From Papaver somniferum (Eukaryota > Streptophyta > Magnoliopsida > Ranunculales > Papaveraceae), in contig NC_039362.1 of assembly GCF_003573695.1 (NCBI RefSeq), positions 11,352,489 to 11,416,488 of the forward strand: a DNA stretch of 64,000 bases, written 5' to 3'. The translations under genes were made by a program, and so were the position numbers. This document shows, in pieces, positions 47,880-59,297 of this stretch (position 1 is its first letter; each line of letters starts with the position of its first letter). The notes below the pieces were generated by a model that searched no databases, was not told the DNA's origin, and saw only the letters and a program-made list of their open reading frames with translations.

Positions 47880-50800
47880 CACCTCCCACGACCGACCACC
47901 ATATTCATCAGCCCTTCATCTTCCTCACGTCAGGGGAAAAAAAAAGTCGCCGGCAGTCGCCGTCGATTGTCCGTCCGGCCAACTTCCGACAGCCGACCAG
48001 GTAAGTTTTTTTTTTTTGCTGATTTCATGAGCTTCATGAGTTGTTCATGCCTTGGTCATAATGAGGTTATATACATGTGCATATATGAATGTGAGTTTTG
48101 TAGAAAACCCTTGTTTTTAGAAAACGTATGTTCGTTCGATCGTTAGTTTTAAGAAACTAGTAATAATCGCTGACTTATGAGAGATTTATATATATATATA
48201 TATAGACCTGTGTCCAGTGATAAAATTTTGTTTATGAGCTTTCATGAGAACCACAACTTTATCTTAAAACATGTGAGCTTTCACAAAATCGAAATAAACC
48301 CTCGTTTCTAAGACGTACGATAATACGAAGGAAAAGTTTTTTTTATTTACGTGAGTAAATCACGTTTTTCATATATATATGTAAATATATATATTATTTT
48401 CTTTAAAAATTAAACTCGAGTTTTGAGTAGTTATTAGAAGTAAACAATTATTTATGATGAAATAATGTTTCAGTTTTCATAATTCCATGGTGAATGTTCA
48501 CACAGTAGAAATATTCATGATTTTATGAAAATCAGGTTTCAACTTCAAAATAATAAAGTTTTGCTCGTTTTTTACAGGTTTAAATAAACGACCAAGTTTT
48601 GAAGTGTTAACTCTCTTATACCATCACTACTGTTAGTGGAATCATAAAGAGGTAAGAGTTAAGAATTACCATTTTCGTAGATGCTAATGTGAGCATTTTC
48701 ATCGTTTTATTGTACGATTCCATGGCTTTGTTGAGTTTTGCATTTTGTATTGATGATGTTATGAAATAGAGTACTGCGTGGATATCACAACTATTTTGCA
48801 AGGATGTCTGACTATTCGGATAATGATGCCTCCAACAATGACACATGTATGGATGAGACTTCCATTAGTGGAGAAAGAGAGGAAGAAACCTCTGGGGTCA
48901 AGAACATCCCGAATACTGATGACAAATTCTTCGTGTTTCAGCATAGACGTGAAAAACGTCTTGAGACTCCAGCATTTCAGCTTCTGATAAATCCCAGGGA
49001 TGTTACTCAGAAGAAATTAGTTACTCCTCGTGCAACCATCCGATTCTGTCTTCAGAAAGGGCATTTTTCTGGTTCAATGATAGAATTCAAGCTTTCTCGA
49101 CGGCCTTTGAAAAAATTCTCTGGATGGGTGAGGCACATGCTGGGTTTCCCTCGTGTTCGAGCAATGCTGGATCGTGAGCAGGTAACAATATTTTTTCCAA
49201 ACATCTGGAGACTTGTATATTTTTCACGATGCGCGAGGTATAGTAGCTCTTCTTGGTCGCTGGTGCATTCCCACCCATACTTTCATATGCAGATGGGGAG
49301 AATTTACCATTACTTTAGAAGACGTAGTTGCATTGTTGCGCCTCCCAGTCACAGATAATTTTCCAGGAGAGTTTTTCGCTGATGAGATGGTAATCTCTAA
49401 CACTTTGATAGCTCAAATGGGAGAAAGTAATAAAATGACCAGCAAGTATTGTTATGCTCACTGGTTAACACACTTGTGGCCTCGAGATGAAGTGCCTAAT
49501 AGACCCGCTGATGGTATGTTATCTATTACCACTCTTCTATGTTTGTGGTTGTCTAGAGATGTGTTTGAAGACACTGGTAATTTGTTGAAGCCTTTCGTGA
49601 TCCCTTTTGCTATCAAAATGGCTAAAGGTGGCAACTCCCGATAGGCAGTCTGTTCTTCGGTACTTTGTACTCTAACTTAGACTCCTTGGTTATAGACTCT
49701 AGCATCTCCAACAGCTTCATGAAAATAGAATGCTATGCTAACACGATTTTTCTCCAAGCATTATTGTGGGTGCGTTTCAGGAATCATGCACCCATTCCTC
49801 GTAATGTCTTGCAAGAACCGAATGCTGATGCTCGCCACGTTTTCTATGAGAAATACAATACTAGGATATGCGCTGGCATACAAAGCAGCCTCGATTCAAG
49901 GCTCGTCTCGTTGATGTGTTAGACGATGAGTCTGAATTCAATTTTCACTCATGGGTGCTAATTCCTTCTTATGTTTCTCAGTTGTAAACTTTTAATGACG
50001 GAGAAAGCATGGCCTTGAAGTCTGGTGCAGATCGGAGTGACGGCGAAATATCTTTTATGTTAAGTTGCACCCCTGGTTACTTAATTTCAGCAACATATGG
50101 AGAGTTTTCAGTGGAAGAGTACAATATTGACAGAGCAACCCGTCAAATGGGTATGGATCAGTGTGTCCCAAATTTTAGGAAGAAGAAGCCACCAGTCAAA
50201 CAACTTATGACCCATTTAGACCGTGCTCTCGTGGAAGGAAGTAATTACTGGTTCCCTGGTTTCGAACGAATTACGAATGTAACTCCTGGTTATGTAGACT
50301 TTTGGGATCAACAACTCGACCGTTTAAAAGACTTCGTAATAGCTGTGAAACCTTTAGTGAAAGAACCTCCTTATGTTGAGATGAGTTCCTCTCGACCAAG
50401 GCTGAAGCCCCTCTCTGGTAGTGATAAACGAAAGACATCTCCAGGGTGTTCACCGATACGTATTTTTCTTATGCTCTTTAGAAATTCATGATATTTATAT
50501 TCGAGAATTTCATCAATTATATTGCAGGATGGCCGTATTGTGAGACCTCGAATTGAAGTAGACTTCTCAGAGATGGAACAAGTCATTCACGGTGGAGAAG
50601 GCAGGAGCAAGAATTATAGGCTGCTAGATAATACCATAAAGTCCCCAGTTGTTTCTTTGGTGAGTTGTTGACATTCCGTTGCTATGACTTCCTATGTCCA
50701 TATAATTAGGATCATGAAACTAATGTTTGTTATCCATTGCAGAATTTTTCTCCATCAAGTATTGACGGTCTTCGATTCTCTACCGCTGAGCAAGTTGTCT

Positions 50801-51888
50801 CTGAATCGAGTGCTGAAGAAGAAGTTAAAGTAAGTATCTACCCGCATACCTCGCTATAGCGTTTTACTCGTAAAATACTAATATTCATGAATATGCCCAG
50901 GAGGATGTCACCATGGAATCGGAAAGCACTTCTCGTTCTTCAGAAAGTCGTGACAAAGAGAATTCTCAAAGCCCAATACCAAATGATGGCAATGATGCTC
51001 CTAATGTTGACACAAGCAACTCCGACTCTTCAAATGCTTCGGAGATCGCCCAAGTAAGCATTCTTCTTATATTTTATTCATATAATGATGATATTCTTGA
51101 TTTATGGACGAATGTATCATAATCCATGTGAATGAATGAAAATTATCAAAATACGTCATCAGAAAATTCAAAACTTCAGATTTTAGCAAAAACGCTGTAA
51201 AATCTTCGTCCAACGTCGGATTTTTGCGATCCACATATGTATCCTTATGCCCAGGAAATTTCCAAGATTTTTCAAAGAATCTTTTTAAATTTTGATCATG
51301 TTTAGGAGTAGAAATAGACGAGACAGTAAACATCCAGGAGACTTTCAAAAAAATTTCAATTGGCATGTAGTACGATGTTTTGGCCACAACGTTTTACTAG
51401 TTCATCCAATTGCTATGAAATTTTGACATGTTGTAGAAAACATCCATACGAAGAGGATGATATATGACGCAACCTCAGATTACTTGTAAATTTCTCCCAG
51501 TTCATCTCCTTGTATAGGGAAGAGTAAAATCTTTTCAAATAAACTTGTTGTAAAACGTGTTTTTATGATTTTCACGTTATTTGTTCATGTCTTGAGTGCA
51601 TAATGATGAACATCGATGATATTACACCATTTGTATGCTGTAGTTTATGATTCCATTTGGTTTCCATGTTTATATTGCTCTAATCTCATGTAATCTTCGT
51701 ATTAGGTACCGAATGCCGAAGTTGAGAATAATGGAACTAATAATGATGATTCGAACAACCCTGTGGTTACTGATAAAGGAAAAACCACCTTTGAACTTCA
51801 AGGCCATGAGGGGATTGACGTCTCGTGGCATGTCAGTCAATTGATGACTTCGTGGTTTGATGGGACGATGAGTCCATGTAGTTGCTGA
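47880..51888 (+). pseudogene. PMD (plant mobile domain) gene, introns kept, frameshifted
   Basis: PMD proteins (PF10536; Arabidopsis MAIN and MAIL1 act in silencing) are also carried by transposons. Two untranslated exons seem present (donor 48001; exon 48578-48651). The ATG at 48804 starts MSDYSDNDASNN. The PMD spans about 49060-50390: KFSGWVRHMLGFPRVRAML, THTFICRWGEFTITLEDV, SKYCYAHWLTHLWP, HSWVLIPSYVSQL, NYWFPGFERIT. Acidic, Ser-rich exons follow with GT-AG borders: 50528-50659, 50743-50829, 50901-51053, all multiples of three, and 51706-51888, ending in a stop inside the LTR repeat. Frameshifts near 49190, 49630 and 49870 and a stop near 49985 break the PMD itself; the small exons are unbroken. 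Normal PMD genes are of similar length. Likely a decayed captured gene. Confidence 0.8.
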
Positions 51889-54675
51889 GTTGAACATGAT
51901 GTTCTGAAACTCATGAATTGAACATGTCATGAGACAGAGGTATAGTTCTTACGATGAAGTGAGCAAGTATTGCTCATTCAATGGATCGTTGAATATTAAC
52001 TGTTGAACCAATATTCCTTGGTTTGCGCAAATATTTATCATCTGATCAAGTGTTGCTCATGTGATGAATTGTTGAATGTTTGATCGTCTGAGCATGTGTG
52101 CTCATCTGATGGATTATTGGCAGCATACCAAAAATATTAATTAGAATACTGGTCGTTGAACCGAGCATAATTAATAAAATTAATGACAGTGAGGTCGTCG
52201 TAAAATTATTAAGGTTGGAATCTGGAATGATGATCCTCGGATTCAGAAACCCTAATTTGATCAATTGATGATCAATTCATGGTTCGTCAGAATTTCAACC
52301 ATGGGACGAAGGAGGGAGCGACTACATGGGACCGTGGATCAACCATGTAGTGTCCATATGCTCACGTGAGCAAATACAAAGAACTCCTGAAGAGTTGACG
52401 ATTTGTTGGTGAAAGAATGATTAAATGCTGGTTTAATCATTTATTCGAAAATTCTCGTCTGAGCCTTAGGTGAGAAAACCTAATTAATTATGACGGAGTG
52501 AGGGACCGACCATGGGGTCATGAAAGCGACCCTGGGTAGTCACGTGACCGCGCTGATGATCACTTCATGAAAATCCAAAGTGTTTGGAAGAGTCTTAGAC
52601 CTAATACGTGCAATTTTGCAAATTAGGTCAAAACTGTGAAACTTGATGGGACCGGCTTCTGTAAGACGAAGAGCCAATCTTGGTCGATCAAGATAGCGCG
52701 CTCGTTCCCCCAAGGCGTCCGCGTCTCAGTCCTGAGAATTTTGATACTTTCTGGCATGCAATTGGGCATCCATTCAAGAAAATATGCCAAAATTAGGGTT
52801 TCAACGAAACTGAGGAAAACACCATGAGATGATGGAAAATAATTATAAAATAAGGAATAAGGAGGCGTGGGACCTCCGAGGCAAAGGCATGGTCCTCCGG
52901 TCGTGGCCACGGTCCCGTGGTGCCTTTTCCTTAATTTTATAATACTTTGATGATTTTATGAAAAATTGATGAATTTTAAGAAATTTGATGAATTTAGGGA
53001 GTTTCCATGAATTGAAGGAGTGTTCATGAGTTCAAGGAAGCAAAAATATTAAAATAATAAAAACAAGGGCGTGTGGGGCCGTGGGAGGCATGGCCGGCCG
53101 GCTAAGGCCTGGTCTCACAAGTTTTCATAATTTTATATATCTTTTAATGTATTTTTCATGATTTGAGGGAAATTTTCCTAATTTGAGAGAAATACCATGA
53201 AATCAAGGAATTTGATAAGTTCAAGGAAAATAAAATAAATAATAATAAAATAAAGGGGCATGTGGGACCGTCTAGGGCATGGCCGGCCGGCTAGGGCCTG
53301 GTCCCACAAGTTTTTCATAATGTTATATTATTTATTTCCTAATTTTTGCAAAATACCATGAAATCAAGGAGTTTTTTCATGAAATCAGAGAAATAATAAT
53401 AATAATAGAATAATTAGGGAGCCATAAGGTGTGGGGCCGGCTGGGACCAAGGCATGGCCGGTTGGCCAATGGTCACACCCCACACTATTTTTCTTTAATT
53501 TTATATTATTTTCATGGGTTTATGAAAACACCATGAAGCCGAGGAGTTTCCTCGAGACGAAGGAGATTTGATGAAACGAGAGAATTTTCATCAAATCATG
53601 GAAAATAATAAAAATGCATTAAAAATATAAAACTGGCGTGGGATTGACCAAGACACGGTCGTTCGTTCGTGTGTCCGTGCTCCCAGCACCATGGTCAATA
53701 TTTTTAATTATTTATTATTTTCTTCCCTATTTTGCATAGGTTCATCGTTTCGTTGTATTTTGAAATACTCGTTCGTGCGGTGACTGTTAGTGTATCGTCG
53801 TTGAATACACCTTCACCATTTGAATCGGGGCTTACTTAGAGGTTGCTCAGACGCCCGGTTGTTGATTATTTATTACTAATTATGGAATTCAGTGGAGAAT
53901 AATTCACAAAATTGAGTAATAAGATGTTTATTATTAATTCATAAGATCAGTTGAGGATTCGACTACGAATTCAGAATAATAAAGTGAGTATTACCATTCC
54001 ATGGGATCGTAGATTCGACCATAGAATCAGAGTAATTAAGTTTTATATATTACCATTTATGAGACCAGTTGTGGATTCGATCATGAAATCGGAGTAATGA
54101 GATAATATAGTTATTGTTATTCTATGAGATCGTGGATTCGATCATAAAATCAGAACAATTGTTTATTGCCATTCCATGGGACCAGTTGTGGATTCGACCA
54201 TGGAATAGGAGCAATAATAGATTATTCTGGGGATTCAGTAGTGAATGTCATGACAGAATTAATCTTAATTAGGAATAATTAACTTTGTGGCTCTATACTA
54301 GCAGAGCAAGCTGTCTAGGAGCATTAATTATCCCAATATGAGATTGTCGGTAAGTCATATCATTTAAATAGTCAGGGTAAACTCGTTGTTTGTTCCTGAA
54401 GACGTTATCGCTGTATACTAGCAGAGCAAGCTGTCTAGGAGCCGTCCATCTCGTGATACTATATAGAAATAATCACTGAAAGTGTTCAGTATTCATGAGA
54501 TATGTCGTTGTCCGGCTGTGAGACTACATATCTACATGTACTCTGAGAGAAAGTACTCTCCGTTGAGAATTCATGAGAGACTCGTGCCTCGATAATCACG
54601 TCTGATTGCTGGATCAGAGGCCCGTATAATCACGAGTGTACGATTTTATCCCTTGTTGGAAATCCACCATCTACA
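51814..54675 (-). mobile_element. Right (5') LTR of the PMD element, end missing
   Basis: This aligns with 45021-47543 from GATTGACGTCTCGTGG on, with many indels, so divergence is considerable. It lacks the counterpart of 44344-45020. The last PMD exon runs into it. 53900-54230 holds a minisatellite absent from the left LTR, and TACTAGCAGAGCAAGCTGTC appears twice (about 54297 and 54417). Confidence 0.7.
53900..54230. repeat. About 60-70 bp minisatellite private to the right LTR
   Basis: Five degenerate units built on ATGGGATCGTAGATTCGACC and ATGAAATCGGAGTAAT words. The left LTR has only one unit-like stretch near 47020-47060. Confidence 0.75.
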
Positions 54676-55027
54676 ATACGTAATACATATATATTTCCAT
54701 TTTCGCTCTTGTACCAACAAAATTTCTGCATGCATTTTTTTAACTCCATCTAATTTTTTTTTTTTTTTTTTTNNNNNNNNNNNNNNNNNNNNNNNNNNNN
54801 NNNNNNNNNNNNNNNNNNNNNNNNNNNNNNNNNNNNNNNNNNNTTTTTTTTTAATTCTCGCTTTAACTTCTTCTCCAACAAAGCTTACTCGTGCAATTTT
54901 CTCAATAAAATCTTCTTCGCAAATTTTTATTATTTTTCTCTTTTGTTGTAGCTCCAGATCGACCAACAAAACGTTATTATAAAATATATTTATTTTCCTT
55001 GTACAAGGAACTCTCATTGTCCTGATA
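54676..55027. other. T-rich spacer with 71-N gap
   Basis: 54773-54843 is N, flanked by T runs on both sides, so the gap sits inside a long T homopolymer. Surrounding sequence shows no gene. Confidence 0.8.
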
Positions 55028-55370
55028 TTGGGGTTCCATTGCCCATGGAACAAGGTTTTGTTATTCTTGAGCCTACACTAACCGGTTTAGGTTTAACTAG
55101 CTCGCAAATTTGCGCAAGTATTGACTAAGACCATGCAAGAAATATTTATTGAAATATTTCCTCTAATCAAAGCCAAGTTGGTTTGGTTCTCACTGCACTG
55201 AGATGGGTTTCCATTGCCCATGGAACAAGGTCCTTGCTATTCTTGAGCCTGCGCTAAGCCGGTTTAGCTTGCTCGCAAATTTGTGCAAGTATTGACTAAG
55301 ACCGTGCAAGGAATATATTTTGAAATATTTCCTTTAATCAAAGCCAAGTTTGGATCGGTGCTAGTTGTGC
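55028..55370. repeat. Tandem repeat, 175-bp unit, two copies
   Basis: TTCCATTGCCCATGGAACAA at 55034 and 55209. Each unit contains the TTGAGCCT...GCGCTAA and TATTGACTAAGACC phrases. It lies beyond the gag end of a minus-strand gypsy element, so it may be its internal non-coding DNA. Confidence 0.85.
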
Positions 55371-55612
55371 GAGAATTATTGTTTAACATCTCCGGCTAGT
55401 ATGCCCGAAGTTTATGTCCGATCTTAGCTATCCGAGTGTTATTGTTAAACGACTATGGCTAGTATCGAAGTGTGTGCATCATGCATTTGTTTATGAATTG
55501 TGCAGTTGTATGTGAATTATGCATTTGTTGTAGGACTATGAAATACGAATATTACAAATAAATTAAGCAATCGTTTAGGTTTACCTTATGAGGCGTGAAT
55601 GGATCCAACATC
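55371..55612. other. Unassigned spacer between tandem repeats
   Basis: Contains loosely repeated CTAGTATGCCCGAAG-type and GAATTATGCATTTGTT-type words; nothing else recognised. Confidence 0.4.
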
Positions 55613-56402
55613 GCAAATATGCATCCCGTAGTCAATTGTGAACTATTTCCAAGTTGCCGAAGTTCCAAGTTATGGGATCCATTTTACTTCTCTTCACTCA
55701 ATATAACTTTCTTCTTGCTAGCTTATCTATCAGGTATGGTCTTCCCCAGACTCCCCCAGTTGTTCGACTATCGTGAGTAAAACTCGCAACGGTGTGTAGG
55801 TCCATTTGTTTTAAAGTCGTGCAAGTTTTAACTTGTATCCATCTGATGGACCAAGGGCGAATGTGCAAGCAAGTAACTCTGGAATTGGAGTAGAGACATA
55901 ATGAAGATGTTTTCCTATGATTTTTTGTGAGTATACAACTTGAGATTGTAGATATTTGCGAGGCTAGGCTAGGAGAACGTGTACGAATTGAATACGCTGG
56001 TTATGCTGCAAATATGCATCCCGTAGTCAATTGTGAACTATTTCAAAGTTGCCGAAGTTCCAAGTTTTGGGATCCATTTTGCTGCCCTTCACTCAATATA
56101 ACTTTCCTATTGCTAGCTTATGTATCAGGTTTGGTCTTCCTCAGACGCCCCTAGCTGTTCAACTATCGTGAGTAAAACTCACAATGGTGTGTAAGTCCAT
56201 TTATTTCAAACTCGTGCAAGTTTTAACTTGTATCCATCTGATGGACCAAAGGGGAATGTGCAAGAAAGTAACTCTGGAATTGGAGGAGAGACATAATGAA
56301 GATGTTTTCCTTTAATTTGTTGTGAGTATACAACTTGAAATTGTTGATATTTGCGAGGCTAAGCTATGAGAACGTGTGCGAATTGAATACGCTGATTGTT
56401 CT
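55613..56402. repeat. Tandem repeat, 395-bp unit, two copies
   Basis: GCAAATATGCATCCCGTAGT at 55613 and 56008, with the third unit start GCAAATGAGG at 56403 breaking off. The units are close to identical over most of their length. Confidence 0.9.
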
Positions 56403-56989
56403 GCAAATGAGGTCGAAAGTTGATGTTCATGTCACATACTGTTGATGACAACCATTTTCATACGTGTCGGTACATACGTCATTATTTATATGGCATATGA
56501 CTATTTCCATAAACAACATCCATGGAAATTTTCTCTTATTTGAAGGCGAAACTTTCCTCTCTTTTTTCTTCTTCGTAATACTCCGTCTTCTTGTCGATGT
56601 ATTCCCCTCGACTCTGGTCGTCAAGGTATTTCTATCGCTCGCACATGTTGTTCAACCAATGGCTAAATACACCGTCTTTCAGATTCTACAATGGCGTGAT
56701 GCCTTTTGTAGCGATCATTTTTCTTGGATACATTATTTGCTTCAGGAGCTTTTCTTTCTGATGATTCAGGTGTCATATCGTGATCACTTCGTACCCTTCG
56801 TGCTCGCCAACCCTCATGTGAATATCATTCACAATGTTGTATAATAATACTTTTATTACATGTTTGCGTCTCTTATCTAGTGAGGCCTTCCGAACCCTCA
56901 TGATTTTTCTTCTTGGAGTCGTCATCCGGATGATGTCTCACTTTGGATGGAATTTCTGTTTTCACCTTCGTCAGTGACAACTTTGCTCA
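56403..56989 (-). repeat. Duplicated segment of gag N-terminal region
   Basis: On the minus strand, GTGAATGATATTCACATGAG near 56830 parallels the stretch near 57990 (ATTCACATGAGGTTTGGCGG), and both run into Arg/Lys-rich, repeat-like code. No continuous frame. Confidence 0.5.
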
Positions 56990-58467
56990 TTTTTTTCTTT
57001 TTTTCCCTTGCCTAGCTATCTGTCCTTGCATATAGTTCTTTGAGGTTTCCTAATGGTTGTACGGTTAAGGAATTGAATACCCCAAATTCATCATAAGGCA
57101 AGGCATTCTTGTATGCTTCAATGATGAGTCCAGCATCAACCGCGCCGACTTTTCCAACTTCTTGACAAAATCGCTATCTAAAAGCTGTCAGACTTTCATT
57201 TTTTTCTTGACGCAATCTAAATAAGTGACTGCTCCCTTTTTTGCTTCCAAGATTGATCTTATATTGCTCGAAAAAATGCATCTGACGGCATCCCAAAGTT
57301 TGCAATTGAATTTGACTCCAAATGGGAGAACCAAGTCAAAGCTTTACATGTCAGTGTTACAGGAAAAGTTCTGCACAATAACTCATCACTATATCCCCAC
57401 GTACTCATTGAAGCTTGGAAATGTTGAACATGTTCCACAGGATCGCCGCTCTTCCCGTCAAATAGATCATTGAACTGGGGCTGCACAAAGTTTGATGGTG
57501 GGCCGAACCGCCTTATTTCTTCGACACAAGGTGAGTCCACCGACCTTTTCATTGCTAAAACTTGTAGAATTTCTTTTCTGGATTGTTTTTGAGCTAGACC
57601 TGCTCGATCATTTAATTTAGCTTTCTTTTATTGATTTACTCAGTCTGTGATGAATCTCCTCCAGTTTCTCGACGGATTCGTTTATTTCTGACTAACTCCT
57701 TGTTCTGCCTAGATTTTGCTTTCTCATGTTTATGTTTCTTCGAGCTTCGGTTTTCATCATAATACTCCTTCCTCTTTCTCCCTTCGAGGTACTCCTTTCT
57801 TCTTCGATCGTTGAGGTATTGCTCCCTTTCGAGCCTGTAGTTCTACCAATTTCTAAGTCCAGATTGTCGCTCCGTCTCCTCGTTGAAATGACTACTTTTT
57901 AGCGGTGATTCAGCCTACAATCCTCAGTAACTTGCCTTTCGGGTGAACTATGTCTCCTGTCGCGATCAATCAGCCCCTTCATGCCCGCCAAACCTCATGT
58001 GAATCCGTGCATGCCGGTGTGGAGTGACACTTTTCGAATGCTGGGTACTACCAGTTAGTGGTCTTTTTTATAGAGACGCTTTCAGTAGTCGGTTTTCTCT
58101 TTCTAACTCTTGCAATATTTCTCGCAGAGTCAAATCCACGGGTGTTACCCCTGTCCTATCCGCTTGCACAAAACACGAGGCTAAACGATGTCCTCTATTG
58201 GCGAGGGAGTTCGGACGTGAGTTTAGAATATTTATTTGGTGTTTATTACCACCCCATCACTTAAAGATGGAGTTGCGCTACATACCCATCGATTTCCTCT
58301 ACTTATCCGGTGGGGATAAGTTCTTGCAGAGGGACACCTTGATGTTGTTTTTACTGGTGACGTTTCCACTCCTTACTGAAGTGGGTGATCAACGTTTCTA
58401 TGATTCCCTCGGACTTTGCATCCGTATTGTCATTCCCATTATTTTGATTTTCCTGTGATGTTACCAT
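56990..58467 (-). pseudogene. Ty3/gypsy gag, frameshifted
   Basis: The ATG at 58467 (MVTSQENQNN) lies about 35 bp past a primer site. A charged Arg/Lys/Glu-rich region follows on broken frames (57700-58000, reading for example GRERGSNTSTIEEERS). The retrotransposon gag core is at 57552-57259: FVQPQFNDLFDGKSGDPVEH, LCRTFPVTLTCKALTWF. It continues after a frameshift with QYKINLGSKKGSSHLF and RQEKNESLTAF to about 56990. This matches gypsy gag (PF03732 type). No pol follows on this strand. 56430-56880 resembles 57800-58020, so part of the N-terminal charged region was duplicated. Confidence 0.8.
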
Positions 58468-58500
58468 GGATCTTGATTTTTTTTTGTTGAGAATCCTTCT

Positions 58501-58520
58501 CTGCCCCACGGTGGGCGCCA
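58501..58520 (-). promoter_or_regulatory. Primer binding site of the minus-strand gypsy element
   Basis: The minus strand reads TGGCGCCCACCGTGGGGC, a widespread plant gypsy-type primer site; the tRNA was not assigned. Confidence 0.9.
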
Positions 58521-58525
58521 AAAGA

Positions 58526-59290
58526 TGTTGTCGCAAAAATGTTCCTACAACACTCCTCGAGATTTGTATTAAAAGATATAATCTTAACAGTTGGATGAGT
58601 CAAGATTTATACCTGATAAATGAATTATAGACCGTTTAGATGACTCACAATTTTCCTCGTGATACGTTCTTTATGATGAAGAGTTTCCAGCTCAGCTCTC
58701 CAATGATCTTGGCTTTGTAAATATTCTTGATGGATGTAGAAAGGGGGGTACCTGCAAGGACACTCTGATGCCTCAATGCATAAGATCTCTAAGCAGGTTT
58801 TACTGAAGAGAAAAGGATTAGAAAATGTGTACCTTTCTGGTTGAAATTCCTCCTCTATTTATAGGTTATAAAGGGTATGCATCCAGTCAATTATATGTTT
58901 GCATTCATCTTGATGATGTACCTAGACCAAATGCTCACTAGGTTCACCTTTATTTAAAATGGGAATTATATATCTATATAGTAGAAATGTACTTACTCCA
59001 ATAATGAATCTATATTCATCCCCTCCTTTAGGATGACCAGATTAATTATTGTATTTGGACTAAGTATATATCTAGATTCATTCTAACCTCCAGGTTTGAT
59101 TTAGGTTTGGTATTACCAACAACTAATTTATCAACTTTTTAGGATGCAATGAATTTAGTCATCTTTAAAAAAGGCCGATATTAGGTTTTTAACCTTTAAT
59201 GGATTTAGGCTTCAACCCATGACCCAATTATATATATTTTTTTTAAGGCTAATGGGTTGGAGATCTTATTAAGCCCATTCCATATATATG
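58526..59290 (-). mobile_element. 5' LTR of the minus-strand gypsy element
   Basis: The left end is fixed by the primer site (LTR end ...GCGACAACA on the minus strand). A TATA box CCTATAAATAGAGG is on the minus strand near 58865. The right end (LTR start) is uncertain, since pol-coding sequence of another element begins at about 59298. Confidence 0.65.
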
Positions 59291-59297
59291 TGGTCCA

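Larger units (their letters stand above)
44344..54675 (-). mobile_element. LTR element related to G1 carrying a PMD gene
   Basis: Two long direct repeats (44344-47543 and 51814-54675) enclose a PMD gene on the plus strand. LTR ends are TGTAGATG and CATCTACA. On the minus strand the left repeat is preceded by a G-rich tract (GCAGGGGACTTAA, reversed from 47544 onward) as a 3' LTR would be. So the element is minus-oriented and the PMD gene antisense to it, between where pol should be and the 3' LTR. The right repeat lacks about 680 bp, including the end and primer site, and no gag or pol remains. Flanks do not show a matching 5-bp duplication. Confidence 0.6.

Noticed and set aside
49182..49243. 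A 62-bp intron in the PMD exon (CAG|GTAACA donor, TATAG acceptor)
   Set aside because: Too short for a plant intron and the phases do not match; a frameshift explains it better.
58024..58458. 144-codon plus-strand frame
   Set aside because: Antisense of the gypsy gag N-terminal region, which has the primer site and family motifs on the minus strand.
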